Of a stretch of DNA of 64,000 bases, positions 1-10,909 are shown piece after piece; the stretch's first letter is position 1; each line of letters opens with the position of its first letter. The stretch spans positions 1-64,000 of the forward strand of contig VBIU01000021.1 of the NCBI GenBank assembly GCA_005880945.1, given 5' to 3'. This stretch comes from Chloroflexota bacterium. Its GTDB lineage: Bacteria > Chloroflexota > Dormibacteria > Dormibacterales > Dormibacteraceae. The translations under genes were made by a program, and so were the position numbers. The notes under the pieces are model-generated. The model was not told the DNA's origin. It ran no database searches and was given only the letters and a program-made list of their open reading frames with translations.

Positions 1-3760
<3,760 letters not shown>

Positions 3761-3767
3761 CAAAAAA

Positions 3768-3802
3768 CTCCTTCCCGGCCTCTCAGGGACCGGACTTAAA
3801 GG
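3768..3802 (-). promoter_or_regulatory. Putative PyrR-binding hairpin over the pyrB ribosome binding site
   Basis: The leader read on the minus strand has CTTTAAGTCC, then the stem CCGG-U-CC / GG-CCGG (3793-3787 with 3780-3775) closed by a CUGAGA loop, then AAGGAG. This resembles the known PyrR-binding loop consensus ARUCCNGNGAGGYU with one extra base in the loop. The first bases of the Shine-Dalgarno sequence (3774-3775) lie in the stem, so protein binding could block translation directly. No separate terminator is seen between this hairpin and the ATG. Function is inferred from sequence resemblance and from pyrR being in the same operon. Confidence 0.6.
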
Positions 3803-3847
3803 ACCTCGGCGCACGTGCGGCGCTCGGCGGATTGTACCTTAGAGCGG

Positions 3848-4210
3848 ATGAACAGGCGACCGGGGCACGTCGTGGTCACGACAGAGGTTGCGGTCTGCTC
3901 GTTCTGCGGCAGACCACGCACCTTGCGGACCGAGCAGCATCAGCTCGGCGCGCTCGTGCGCACCATCGTGACCTGCGAGACCTGTCACCGCACGCTGTCG
4001 AGCTCAATCGGCGTGGCGAGCCTCGAGCCTGATGCGCTCGAACCCGTTGCGGTGTCGCCTGAGCGGCCGTCGGCGCCTCCTGCAAACGTGCCGCCGCCGA
4101 GGGCCGCGCCGCAAAAGCCGGCCGCCAAACCGGCGGCGCGGAGCAAGGCCACGGGCGGCACGACGAAGGGAGCCGCTTCCAAGAGCCGGGCACCAAAGAA
4201 GACCCGGTGA
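3848..4210 (+). CDS. Small zinc-ribbon protein with Ala/Pro/Lys-rich tail
   Basis: 120 aa. The first half holds two CxxC pairs (CSFC at about residue 15 and CETC at about 41) separated by about 25 residues, the pattern of a zinc ribbon. The second half is low complexity, rich in Pro, Ala, Lys and Arg (PKPAAKPAARSKATG), likely disordered and basic, so nucleic acid binding is possible but not shown. The ATG at 3848 has no Shine-Dalgarno but a TACCTT box ends 7 nt upstream, suggesting a leaderless message. The stop overlaps the next gene's GTG (GTGA), so it is probably cotranscribed with the ABC exporter. Family not recognised. Confidence 0.7.
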   Translation: MNRRPGHVVVTTEVAVCSFCGRPRTLRTEQHQLGALVRTIVTCETCHRTLSSSIGVASLEPDALEPVAVSPERPSAPPANVPPPRAAPQKPAAKPAARSKATGGTTKGAASKSRAPKKTR

Positions 4211-4932
4211 CCGCCGCGGCGGTCGCGGTCGAGCGCCTGGAGAAGACGCTCGGAACGAACAAGGTGCTGCGCGGTGTCTCTTTCGAGGCCAAGCCCGGCG
4301 AGATCTTCGGGCTGCTCGGTCCGAACGGTGCGGGCAAGACAACCACCCTCCGGATCATCTGCACGCTGCTGTCGCCCGACGCCGGGACTGTCGAGGTGAT
4401 GGGCTTCGGCACTCGGAAGGCTCCGGAGGAGGTGAGGCGCCGGATCGGCGTGGTGACGGCCGACATCGGAGTCTATCCACGCCTGTCGGCGCGCGAGAAC
4501 ATCGAATATCTCGGGAGGCTGTGCGGCCTTTTTGGTGGCGAACTGACTCGCCGAGTCGACGGCGTGATGGAACGCCTGGATATGGGCTCATTCGCGAAGC
4601 AGCGCGCCGAAAGCCTTTCTTCAGGTCAGAAGCAGAAGGTCGCCATAGCGCGGGCCATCGTCCACGACCCGGACGTGCTGATGTTTGACGAGCCAACGTC
4701 CAACCTGGACGTTCTCGCTTCCAAGGAGGTCCGCGAGTTCATGGTCGAGGCCAAGGGCCGCGGCAAGTGCGTGATCTTCTCCACGCATGTGATGCACGAC
4801 GCAGAGCGCCTGTGCGACCACATGACGATCCTCCATCACGGTCGCGTGATCGCCAGCGGTTCCACCGACGAGGTGCGCGGTGGCCGCCGTGACCTGGAGG
4901 ACTCGTTTCTCGCGCTGGTCGAGGCCAACTGA
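4207..4932 (+). CDS. ABC-2 exporter ATP-binding protein (NatA-like)
   Basis: 241 aa single nucleotide-binding domain. Walker A GPNGAGKTTT is at about residue 38, the signature LSSGQKQKVAIARA near 135, Walker B VLMFDEPTSNLD near 157 and the switch His in FSTHVM near 190. The order and the YPRLSARENIEYLG segment match the NatA/CcmA-type subfamily that works with ABC-2 permeases. It would supply ATP hydrolysis to the permease encoded immediately downstream, whose ATG overlaps this stop codon. NatA/NatB exports sodium in Bacillus; the substrate here cannot be read from sequence. Confidence 0.92.
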   Translation: MTAAAVAVERLEKTLGTNKVLRGVSFEAKPGEIFGLLGPNGAGKTTTLRIICTLLSPDAGTVEVMGFGTRKAPEEVRRRIGVVTADIGVYPRLSARENIEYLGRLCGLFGGELTRRVDGVMERLDMGSFAKQRAESLSSGQKQKVAIARAIVHDPDVLMFDEPTSNLDVLASKEVREFMVEAKGRGKCVIFSTHVMHDAERLCDHMTILHHGRVIASGSTDEVRGGRRDLEDSFLALVEAN

Positions 4933-6068
4933 TGCTCCCGGCGTGGATCGTGTATCGGAAGGAGCTGCTGGAGATCGTGCGGGATCGACGGACGCTGATG
5001 GCCATAGGACTCGCCGCGCTGGTCACGCCACTCGTGCTGATCGTCGTCTCGCAGGTTTCGACCAGGACGGCCACCCAGACGTACACGATCGGCTACTCGG
5101 GCGAAATTCCGGTTGGGCTCGACATATTGCTTCGCGCTACCGGGCTCAAGCTGGTGACAGTGGCCGACCCATCGGAGGCGGCAAAACATGAGGTGGACCT
5201 CGGGGTCGCGTTTCTTCCGGCGCAGATCGACGAGTACTTCGACCCCAACCGGCAGAGCGCGCAGATCGCCGACGTGCGCCTGCAAACTGTGCTCGGCCAA
5301 TACGACGCGGCGCAGGCGGCGGCGGCGCTCAAGAGTCGGGGCATCGATCCCGGCATCCTCACCCCGATGCGGTTGGTGTCGCATCCATTGAGCTCGCCAG
5401 TCCAGGCGGCGTCGAACGCCTTCCTGAGCTTCTTCCTGCCGTACATCCTCATCACGATGATCCTCACCGGCGGCTTCTCCGCCGCCCTCGACAGCTCGGC
5501 GGGCGAGCGCGAGCGCAGGACCGTGGAGAGCCTGCTGCTCACGCCGGCGCCACGAATCCAGGTTCTGCTGGGCAAGATCGCGGCGATCACGACCATCAGC
5601 CTGGTCGCCGCCGTGGCCGCCATCGGCTCGATGTTCGTGGCGCTGACTCAGATCGCGATTCCAGGGCCGGGCGGATCGGCCGGTCACATCGTTTTGAGCC
5701 CAGCGGCGGCTCCCGTGATGATCTGGTTGGCTCTCCTCATCGCCATGAGCTTCAGCGCGCTGACGCTGGCGCTGGGCACGCTCGCCAAGAGCTTCCGCCA
5801 GGGCCAGGCGTACGTCACGCCGCTGTACTTCATCACGATCCTTCCGGCGTCGCTGATCCTGTTCATCCCTGACTTCAATCCCTCGCTTGCCTACTACCTC
5901 ATCCCGATCCTGAACGCCGTCCTCGTCCTCCGGGACGCCATCGTGCATAACACTGTCGCGTGGCCGGCCCTCGGGGTCACCACGATCAGCCTTCTGGCGA
6001 CGGGCGCCCTTTCCTGGTTCGCCGCCTTTCGCCTCTTCGCACGTGAGGCTCTGCTCACCAGGTCCTAG
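4932..6068 (+). CDS. ABC-2 type permease (NatB-like)
   Basis: 378 aa. One membrane segment lies near residues 22-42, followed by a roughly 120-residue non-membrane region and a C-terminal block of five or six hydrophobic helices beginning near 168 (FLSFFLPYILITMILTGGF). The segment SSAGERERRTVESLLLTPAP is characteristic of NatB/YhaP-type ABC-2 permeases. It forms the membrane part of the exporter with the preceding ATPase; the genes overlap as TGATG. The long extracytoplasmic loop also fits the NatB group. Substrate unknown. Confidence 0.9.
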   Translation: MLPAWIVYRKELLEIVRDRRTLMAIGLAALVTPLVLIVVSQVSTRTATQTYTIGYSGEIPVGLDILLRATGLKLVTVADPSEAAKHEVDLGVAFLPAQIDEYFDPNRQSAQIADVRLQTVLGQYDAAQAAAALKSRGIDPGILTPMRLVSHPLSSPVQAASNAFLSFFLPYILITMILTGGFSAALDSSAGERERRTVESLLLTPAPRIQVLLGKIAAITTISLVAAVAAIGSMFVALTQIAIPGPGGSAGHIVLSPAAAPVMIWLALLIAMSFSALTLALGTLAKSFRQGQAYVTPLYFITILPASLILFIPDFNPSLAYYLIPILNAVLVLRDAIVHNTVAWPALGVTTISLLATGALSWFAAFRLFAREALLTRS

Positions 6069-6124
6069 GGACGCCAAACGGCGCGCGAAGTGGCAGACTG
6101 AAGCTGGAGCGATTGACCTTGACA

Positions 6125-6406
6125 ATGCCGCCGCGTGAGGAGCTGCGCAGCCTCGATCGGCGGCGCATGTACGAGATCTTCGCCCCTCTTGACGCCGACG
6201 AGCGCCTTCCGCGTGAGCTCCTCCTCGAAGGGAGGCGCTTCCGCTCGGTGGGACGCCGCGAAGCCGCCGGTTTTCTATGGCTCCCGGCCCTGCTCCTGTC
6301 TCTTACCGCGGTTGCGTGGATGGGCGGCAGCGCGCCGGCCGCGATTGGAGTGGCCGCCGTCGTGCTTGCGTCGCTCTGGCTGTTCGCCCATTCGGGCAAG
6401 CGCTAG
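6125..6406 (+). CDS. Small two-helix membrane protein, function unknown
   Basis: 93 aa from the ATG at 6125. In-frame TTG starts at 6113 and 6119 are possible, and GGAG at 6106-6109 is better spaced for 6119. The N-terminal 55 residues are charged and soluble (EELRSLDRRRMYEIFAPLDADERLP). Two hydrophobic segments follow (FLWLPALLLSLTAVAWMGG and AIGVAAVVLASLWLFA), and the protein ends in a short basic tail. It follows the ABC exporter by about 55 bp and may be transcribed with it. No family recognised. Confidence 0.55.
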   Translation: MPPREELRSLDRRRMYEIFAPLDADERLPRELLLEGRRFRSVGRREAAGFLWLPALLLSLTAVAWMGGSAPAAIGVAAVVLASLWLFAHSGKR

Positions 6407-6418
6407 GGCGCAGCAGCG

Positions 6419-6424
6419 GATAAT
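6419..6424 (+). promoter_or_regulatory. Candidate -10 box for a leaderless thiolase mRNA
   Basis: GATAAT ends exactly 6 nt before the thiolase ATG at 6431 and no Shine-Dalgarno is present. The same arrangement recurs in this window: CATACT before 46015, TATCCT before 35133 and GATAAT before 47888. This suggests transcription starting at or next to the A of the start codon. Confidence 0.5.
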
Positions 6425-6430
6425 TCGGAC

Positions 6431-7594
6431 ATGAACAGTGCTGTGATCGTTGCCTGCGGCCGCTCCGCGATCGGTAGGGCTCGCAAGGGATCTCTGGTCG
6501 ACGTCCGGCCCGACGATCTCGCCGCCCATGTGGTGACGAAAGTCCTGGAACAGGTTCCACAGCTCGACCGCTCCGAGATCGAAGACCTCATCTGCGGCTG
6601 CGGCCTGCCGGGAGGAGAGCAAGGCCACAACATAGGCCGCGTCGTGTCCATCCTGGCGCGCCTCGACGTCCCAGGCGTCACCGTCAACCGGTACTGCTCG
6701 TCTTCGTTGATGACCACCCGTATGGCCGCGCACGCAATCGAGGCAGGCGAGGGCGACGCATTCCTGTCCGTCGGGGTCGAATGCGTTTCGCGTTACGGCA
6801 GCGGTTATCCCGACGCACCAGACACGTACAACGCCAAGCTCGTCAGGGGCAACGCCGAGGAGTACCCGGACATCTACATCGCGATGGGCGAGACCGCCGA
6901 GAACGTGGCCGGCCGGGAGAAGATCAGCCGGGACGAGCAGGACCGCTACGCGGTCAAGAGCCAGACTGCGGCGGTCAACGCGCGAGACAACGGCTTTTTC
7001 GATCGCGAGATCATCCCTGTGCCACTCCCCAACGGCGAGGTTTTCACCAAGGACGACAGTCCACGGCCGGGAACGACGGTCGAGGTGCTGGCGACCCTGA
7101 AGCCCGCCTTTCGCGAGAACGGCACGGTGACCGCGGGAAACGCGTGCCCCCTAAACGACGGAGCCGCCGCCGTGGTGGTGATGTCCGAGCGCCGGGCCAG
7201 GGAGCTTGGAATCAAGCCCCTCGCGCGCGTGGTCTCGACCGGACTCACCGCGCTGGAACCCGAGCTCATGGGCCTCGGACCGATCGAAGCGTCGAAGCAG
7301 GCGCTCAAGCGGGCGAAGATGAGCATCGGCGACATCGACATCGTCGAGATCAACGAAGCGTTTGCTGCGCAGGTCATCCCTTCAGCCCGAGGCATTGGGG
7401 TCGACCCGTTCAGCGACAGGCTCAATCCTCACGGCGGCGCGATCGCCCTGGGTCATCCTTTCGGAATGACCGGCGCACGCATCCTCTGCACGCTTCTCAA
7501 CGGCCTACGCGAGAAGGACAAGACATACGGACTCGAGACGATGTGTGTCGGCGGCGGCCAGGGGATGGCCATGATCGTCGAGCGTCTGAACTAA
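6431..7594 (+). CDS. Thiolase (acetyl-CoA acyltransferase)
   Basis: 387 aa, normal for the family. Thiolases either cleave 3-ketoacyl-CoA in beta-oxidation or condense two acetyl-CoA. The acylated Cys is in VNRYCSSSL at about residue 90, the NEAFA motif near 310, the catalytic His in GHPFGMTGAR near 340 and the second Cys in CVGGGQG near 375. NRYCSSSL resembles the acyltransferase (FadA) branch. No acyl-CoA dehydrogenase or hydratase lies next to it, so the direction used in the cell is open. A PHA-type regulator at 40653 makes acetoacetyl-CoA supply another possibility. Confidence 0.93.
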   Translation: MNSAVIVACGRSAIGRARKGSLVDVRPDDLAAHVVTKVLEQVPQLDRSEIEDLICGCGLPGGEQGHNIGRVVSILARLDVPGVTVNRYCSSSLMTTRMAAHAIEAGEGDAFLSVGVECVSRYGSGYPDAPDTYNAKLVRGNAEEYPDIYIAMGETAENVAGREKISRDEQDRYAVKSQTAAVNARDNGFFDREIIPVPLPNGEVFTKDDSPRPGTTVEVLATLKPAFRENGTVTAGNACPLNDGAAAVVVMSERRARELGIKPLARVVSTGLTALEPELMGLGPIEASKQALKRAKMSIGDIDIVEINEAFAAQVIPSARGIGVDPFSDRLNPHGGAIALGHPFGMTGARILCTLLNGLREKDKTYGLETMCVGGGQGMAMIVERLN

Positions 7595-7603
7595 CAGCTC
7601 AGG

Positions 7604-9082
7604 TCAGGCGGCGTCTTCGGCGGTAGCCTCGTCGCGGAATTCCTCTGATGCCTGCCTTGCGGTGCCGGTTCTCAGGACGGTGGCGGCGAGAAGAATGCCG
7701 GCGACGAGCAGTGCCGTGCTGATCGCAAAGACCAGGCGGAACCCGCCTGTCAACGCGGACGCGGCATTCTCGCCCTCGGCCAGCAATAGGCCGGTTTGAG
7801 ATGCCGCCACCGTGGCGAGGACGGCGAGACCCAGCGCCCCACCGACCTGCGCTGTCGTGTTGAGGAGGCCTGAGGCAAGGCCCGAGTCGCTTTCGGTCGC
7901 GCTCGACATGGCAAGCGTTGCAAGGGCCGGAAAGGTAAGGCCGGCGCCGATGCCCAGCAGCACCATTCCGGGCAGAAGATCGAGGAGATAGGTGCTCTGA
8001 ACGGGCACGCGGATGTAAAGCGCGAGCCCGATCGCGACCAGGATCAAGGACGGGAGCAGGATCCTTCGAGCGCCGAACCGCGCCGTCAGGCGCGCCGACA
8101 TGCCGAGCGAGAGGGCCCCAATGGTCAGCGCGACCGGCATGAAGGCGATCCCGATCTGCAATGGATCGAGACCGAGAACCCGCTGCAGATACAGGGAGCT
8201 CATGAAAAAGAAACCAAGCATCCCAGCGACCAGCAGGAACTGGATCAGGTTGGCTCCCCACACATTGCGCGGCCGGAACATGCTCAAAGGCAGAAGCGGG
8301 TTCTGCGCCGTTGCCTGGCGCGCGACGAACCCCACCAGCAGCAGAACCGAAAGCAAGCCGAATCCGATGGTATGGACGGAGGCCCAACCATAGGCTGCGG
8401 TTTCCACGATGGTGTAGACGCCGAGCATGAGAGAGGCGGTCACAAGAACCGCCCCGACCACATCGGCGCCGTTGCCCAGCCCGATGCCGCGATCGGATCG
8501 GAGCAGCCGCCACGAAAGGAGCGCCGCAGCGATGCCGATGGGAACGTTGACGAAGAAGATCCAGTGCCAGCTGATGGCTTGCGTCAGGATCCCGCCGGCA
8601 AGGAGCCCGATCGAGGCCCCCGCCGAGGCGACGAAGCTGTACACGCCGAATGCACGAGCCTGCTCACGCGGCTCGGGGAACATCGTCACGATCATCCCCA
8701 GGGCCACGGCCGAGCTCAGCGCACCGCCGACTCCCTGGACGAATCGCGCAGCGATGAGCACCTCGGGGCTCATCGACAGGCCGCAAAGGAGCGACGCGGC
8801 GGTGAACACGCCCAGGCCCGCGAGCAGGATGCGCTTGCGGCCGATCAGGTCCCCGAGCCGTCCCGCCAGCAGGAGCAGCCCGCCGAACGCGATGAGGTAA
8901 GAGTTCACCACCCACGCAAGGCTCGATTGCGAAAACCCGAGGTCGCTCTGGATCGATGGAAGCGCCACGTTGACGATGGTGCCGTCGAGGATGATCATCA
9001 AGATCCCGGCGCAGAGCACGTAGAGAGCCGCCCAGCGCCGTTCGCCCAGGCCCGCGAAACCAGAAGGCTTGGAGGCTTTCAC
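7604..9082 (-). CDS. MFS transporter, DHA2 (EmrB/QacA) family
   Basis: 492 aa with about 14 hydrophobic helices, typical of drug:proton antiporters of the DHA2 family. Helix 1 contains LDGTIVNVALPSIQSDLG (family motif D1 near residue 33), helices 2-3 carry GRLGDLIGRKRILLAGL (MFS motif A), and an antiporter-type motif C region lies near SAGASIGLLAGGILT. The C-terminal tail is acidic and Ala-rich. The start is GTG at 9082. It is convergent with the thiolase. Export of drugs or metabolites is a family-level inference; substrate not readable. Confidence 0.92.
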   Translation of the reverse strand: MKASKPSGFAGLGERRWAALYVLCAGILMIILDGTIVNVALPSIQSDLGFSQSSLAWVVNSYLIAFGGLLLLAGRLGDLIGRKRILLAGLGVFTAASLLCGLSMSPEVLIAARFVQGVGGALSSAVALGMIVTMFPEPREQARAFGVYSFVASAGASIGLLAGGILTQAISWHWIFFVNVPIGIAAALLSWRLLRSDRGIGLGNGADVVGAVLVTASLMLGVYTIVETAAYGWASVHTIGFGLLSVLLLVGFVARQATAQNPLLPLSMFRPRNVWGANLIQFLLVAGMLGFFFMSSLYLQRVLGLDPLQIGIAFMPVALTIGALSLGMSARLTARFGARRILLPSLILVAIGLALYIRVPVQSTYLLDLLPGMVLLGIGAGLTFPALATLAMSSATESDSGLASGLLNTTAQVGGALGLAVLATVAASQTGLLLAEGENAASALTGGFRLVFAISTALLVAGILLAATVLRTGTARQASEEFRDEATAEDAA

Positions 9083-9138
9083 AACCTCTAGAACGGACGA
9101 GCACCCGCGCCTAATTCCGCCGGGCGCGATCTAAACGT

Positions 9139-9276
9139 ATGGGCGGCATAGCCGCGGCGTGCGTGGCGGTCGGTTTGCTGACAGTGCTGGTGTTCCTGCG
9201 CTCGCACGGCCGCGTCCGCAGGGATGCGGCGATCAGGCGACCCTCGGCGGCCGAGGGTGCGGCGGAGGCTGCCTAG
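9139..9276 (+). CDS. Possible 45-aa single-pass membrane peptide
   Basis: An open frame from ATG 9139 to TAG 9274-9276 encodes one hydrophobic helix (GIAAACVAVGLLTVLVFL) followed by an Arg-rich stretch (RSHGRVRRDAAIRR), the layout of many small bacterial membrane peptides. It overlaps the 3' end of the opposite-strand ankyrin gene by 44 bp, no clear Shine-Dalgarno is visible, and codon evidence is weak at this length. It is listed because it fills the MFS-ankyrin gap and has a sensible topology. Confidence 0.22.
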   Translation: MGGIAAACVAVGLLTVLVFLRSHGRVRRDAAIRRPSAAEGAAEAA

Positions 9277-9832
9277 CCGGTTCGAATAATCCCGCGAGGT
9301 CGGGGCGGTCCATGTCCTCGGCCAGCTGGCGGGCGCCGCGGCCCTGGTAGTCGGGCAGGGTTGGGTCGGCCCCTCTCTCGAGCAGCAGGCGGACCATGTG
9401 CGCGGAACCGCCCATTACCGCGCCATGGATGGGCGACGCCGCCTCCGCCCGTTGGTTGACATCCGCGCCTGCCGCGAGCAGGCGTTCCGCGATCGTGACG
9501 CTGCCGCCGATGGCTGCGAAGTAGAGAGCCGGCAGGTCGTGAACGCCTCGTGCTTTGGCGCGTGCTTGGTCGGCGGCCAGCTCGGAGTCCACCTGCTCGA
9601 GGCGTCCCAGCACGCAGGCGGTGAAGAAGTCAACCGGCGCGCCGCGCTCCAGCAGCAGGTCGAGGATCGGCTTGTTCCCCATCTGCGTCGCCGCCTCAAC
9701 GGCTGTCTCATTCCACGGTGCACGCATGTTCAACGCATCGGGGTGGACGTCAAGAAGGTCGCGCACCCGGGCGAGGTTGCCGTGGGCGTTTCCGACCAGC
9801 TCCTCGATCACAGCTGGTTCGACCTCCGCCAT
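9233..9832 (-). CDS. Ankyrin-repeat protein
   Basis: 199 aa from the ATG at 9832, which has GGAGG about 8 nt upstream; a longer frame to 9955 lacks this support. At least four ankyrin units are visible, including TAVEAATQMGNKPILDLLLERGA, LPALYFAAIGGS with AERLLAAGADVN, and SPIHGAVMGGS with VRLLLERGADPT. It has no signal peptide or membrane segment, so it is probably a cytoplasmic protein-protein interaction module. The first unit is preceded by a small helical cap (PAVIEELVGNAHGNLARV). Partner unknown. Confidence 0.85.
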   Translation of the reverse strand: MAEVEPAVIEELVGNAHGNLARVRDLLDVHPDALNMRAPWNETAVEAATQMGNKPILDLLLERGAPVDFFTACVLGRLEQVDSELAADQARAKARGVHDLPALYFAAIGGSVTIAERLLAAGADVNQRAEAASPIHGAVMGGSAHMVRLLLERGADPTLPDYQGRGARQLAEDMDRPDLAGLFEPARQPPPHPRPPRVA

Positions 9833-9957
9833 CAGCGCGCCTCCATTGGGCTCAGTATCGCCGCCTCCGGCGCCGGTGTGGAACGAAATAAGCTGAGGTT
9901 CGCCACAGGTTGGATGTTTGAACACACAAGTAGCTGATTGGGGCAAGGAGGACACCT

Positions 9958-10893
9958 ATGCGCGCCTTCGCTGTCGACGAATTCGGCCAGCCTGGTTCGA
10001 TTCACGATCTGCCCGACCCGAAGCCCGGCGATGGCGAGGTACGGGTCCGAGTGGCCGCGGCTTCGCTGAACCCCTTCGACAACTTCGTGATCCAGGGATA
10101 CCTCAAGGATCGAATGGAGCACCGCTTTCCTGTGATCCCCGCCGGCGATTTGGCGGGAACCATTGACGCTCTCGGCCCGAACGTTCAACAGTTCAAGGTC
10201 GGAGACCACGTTTTCGGCGTCACTGGAAGGATGGTTTTAGGCGAAGGCACGCTCGCCGAGCGGACTGCAGCGTCGACCGGCACGATCGCCAAGCGCCCCC
10301 AAGCTCTGGGTGACGTCGACGCCGCGGCCATGCCGCTCGCGGGGGTTTCTGCGCTGATGTCGGTGGAGGCTGCCGCACCAAAGCCAAACGATGTGGTCGT
10401 GGTGATCGGGGCCTCCGGAGGAATCGGCAGCTATGCGGTGCAGCTGGCGGCGATTGCCGGCGCGCGCGTCATCGGTGTCACGAGCTCGGCCAACCAGGAG
10501 TACGTCAAGAGCCTTGGTGCGCACGAGGTGATCGATCGCACCGCAGGCGACGTCCTGGATGCGCTGAAGTCAAAGCACCCTGATGGCGTCGCCTCGATCA
10601 TCGACACGGCGAGCGACGCGCCTTCGCTCGCTCGCTTGAGCGAGGTCGTGCGCAGCGGCGGGACCATCACCTCGATGAAGGGCTCGGCTGCCGTCGAAGA
10701 GCTGGCGAAGCGCGGTATCACCGGAGTGAACATTGCCACGCAGGTGACGACCGCCAGACTCGCCCACCTCGCGGACCTGGCGGCGGGCGGAAAGCTGAAG
10801 GCACCTCGCATCCGCACGTTCCCGCTCGAGCAAGCCGGAGACGCATTCAAAGTCCTCGGCAGCAGCGGCGGCAAGCTGGTGGTGAAGGTCTGA
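9958..10893 (+). CDS. NADPH:quinone reductase-like MDR oxidoreductase
   Basis: 311 aa, zinc-free medium-chain dehydrogenase/reductase of the quinone oxidoreductase type. The N-terminal GroES-like fold is seen in GEVRVRVAAASLNPFDNFV, and the Rossmann nucleotide-binding motif in VVVIGASGGIGSYAVQLA at about residue 155. No structural zinc Cys cluster is present. Start ATG 9958 is well supported by AAGGAGG upstream. It reduces quinones or other electrophilic carbonyls with NADPH in the family; the physiological substrate is not evident. It stands alone, convergent with the S9 peptidase. Confidence 0.9.
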   Translation: MRAFAVDEFGQPGSIHDLPDPKPGDGEVRVRVAAASLNPFDNFVIQGYLKDRMEHRFPVIPAGDLAGTIDALGPNVQQFKVGDHVFGVTGRMVLGEGTLAERTAASTGTIAKRPQALGDVDAAAMPLAGVSALMSVEAAAPKPNDVVVVIGASGGIGSYAVQLAAIAGARVIGVTSSANQEYVKSLGAHEVIDRTAGDVLDALKSKHPDGVASIIDTASDAPSLARLSEVVRSGGTITSMKGSAAVEELAKRGITGVNIATQVTTARLAHLADLAAGGKLKAPRIRTFPLEQAGDAFKVLGSSGGKLVVKV

Positions 10894-10909
10894 CGCGACG
10901 CAGCCGGGG

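Noticed and set aside
4836-6125. 429-aa minus-strand frame over the ABC-2 permease
   Set aside because: Shadow frame; the plus strand encodes a membrane protein with clear NatB features. The shadow is charged low-complexity sequence.
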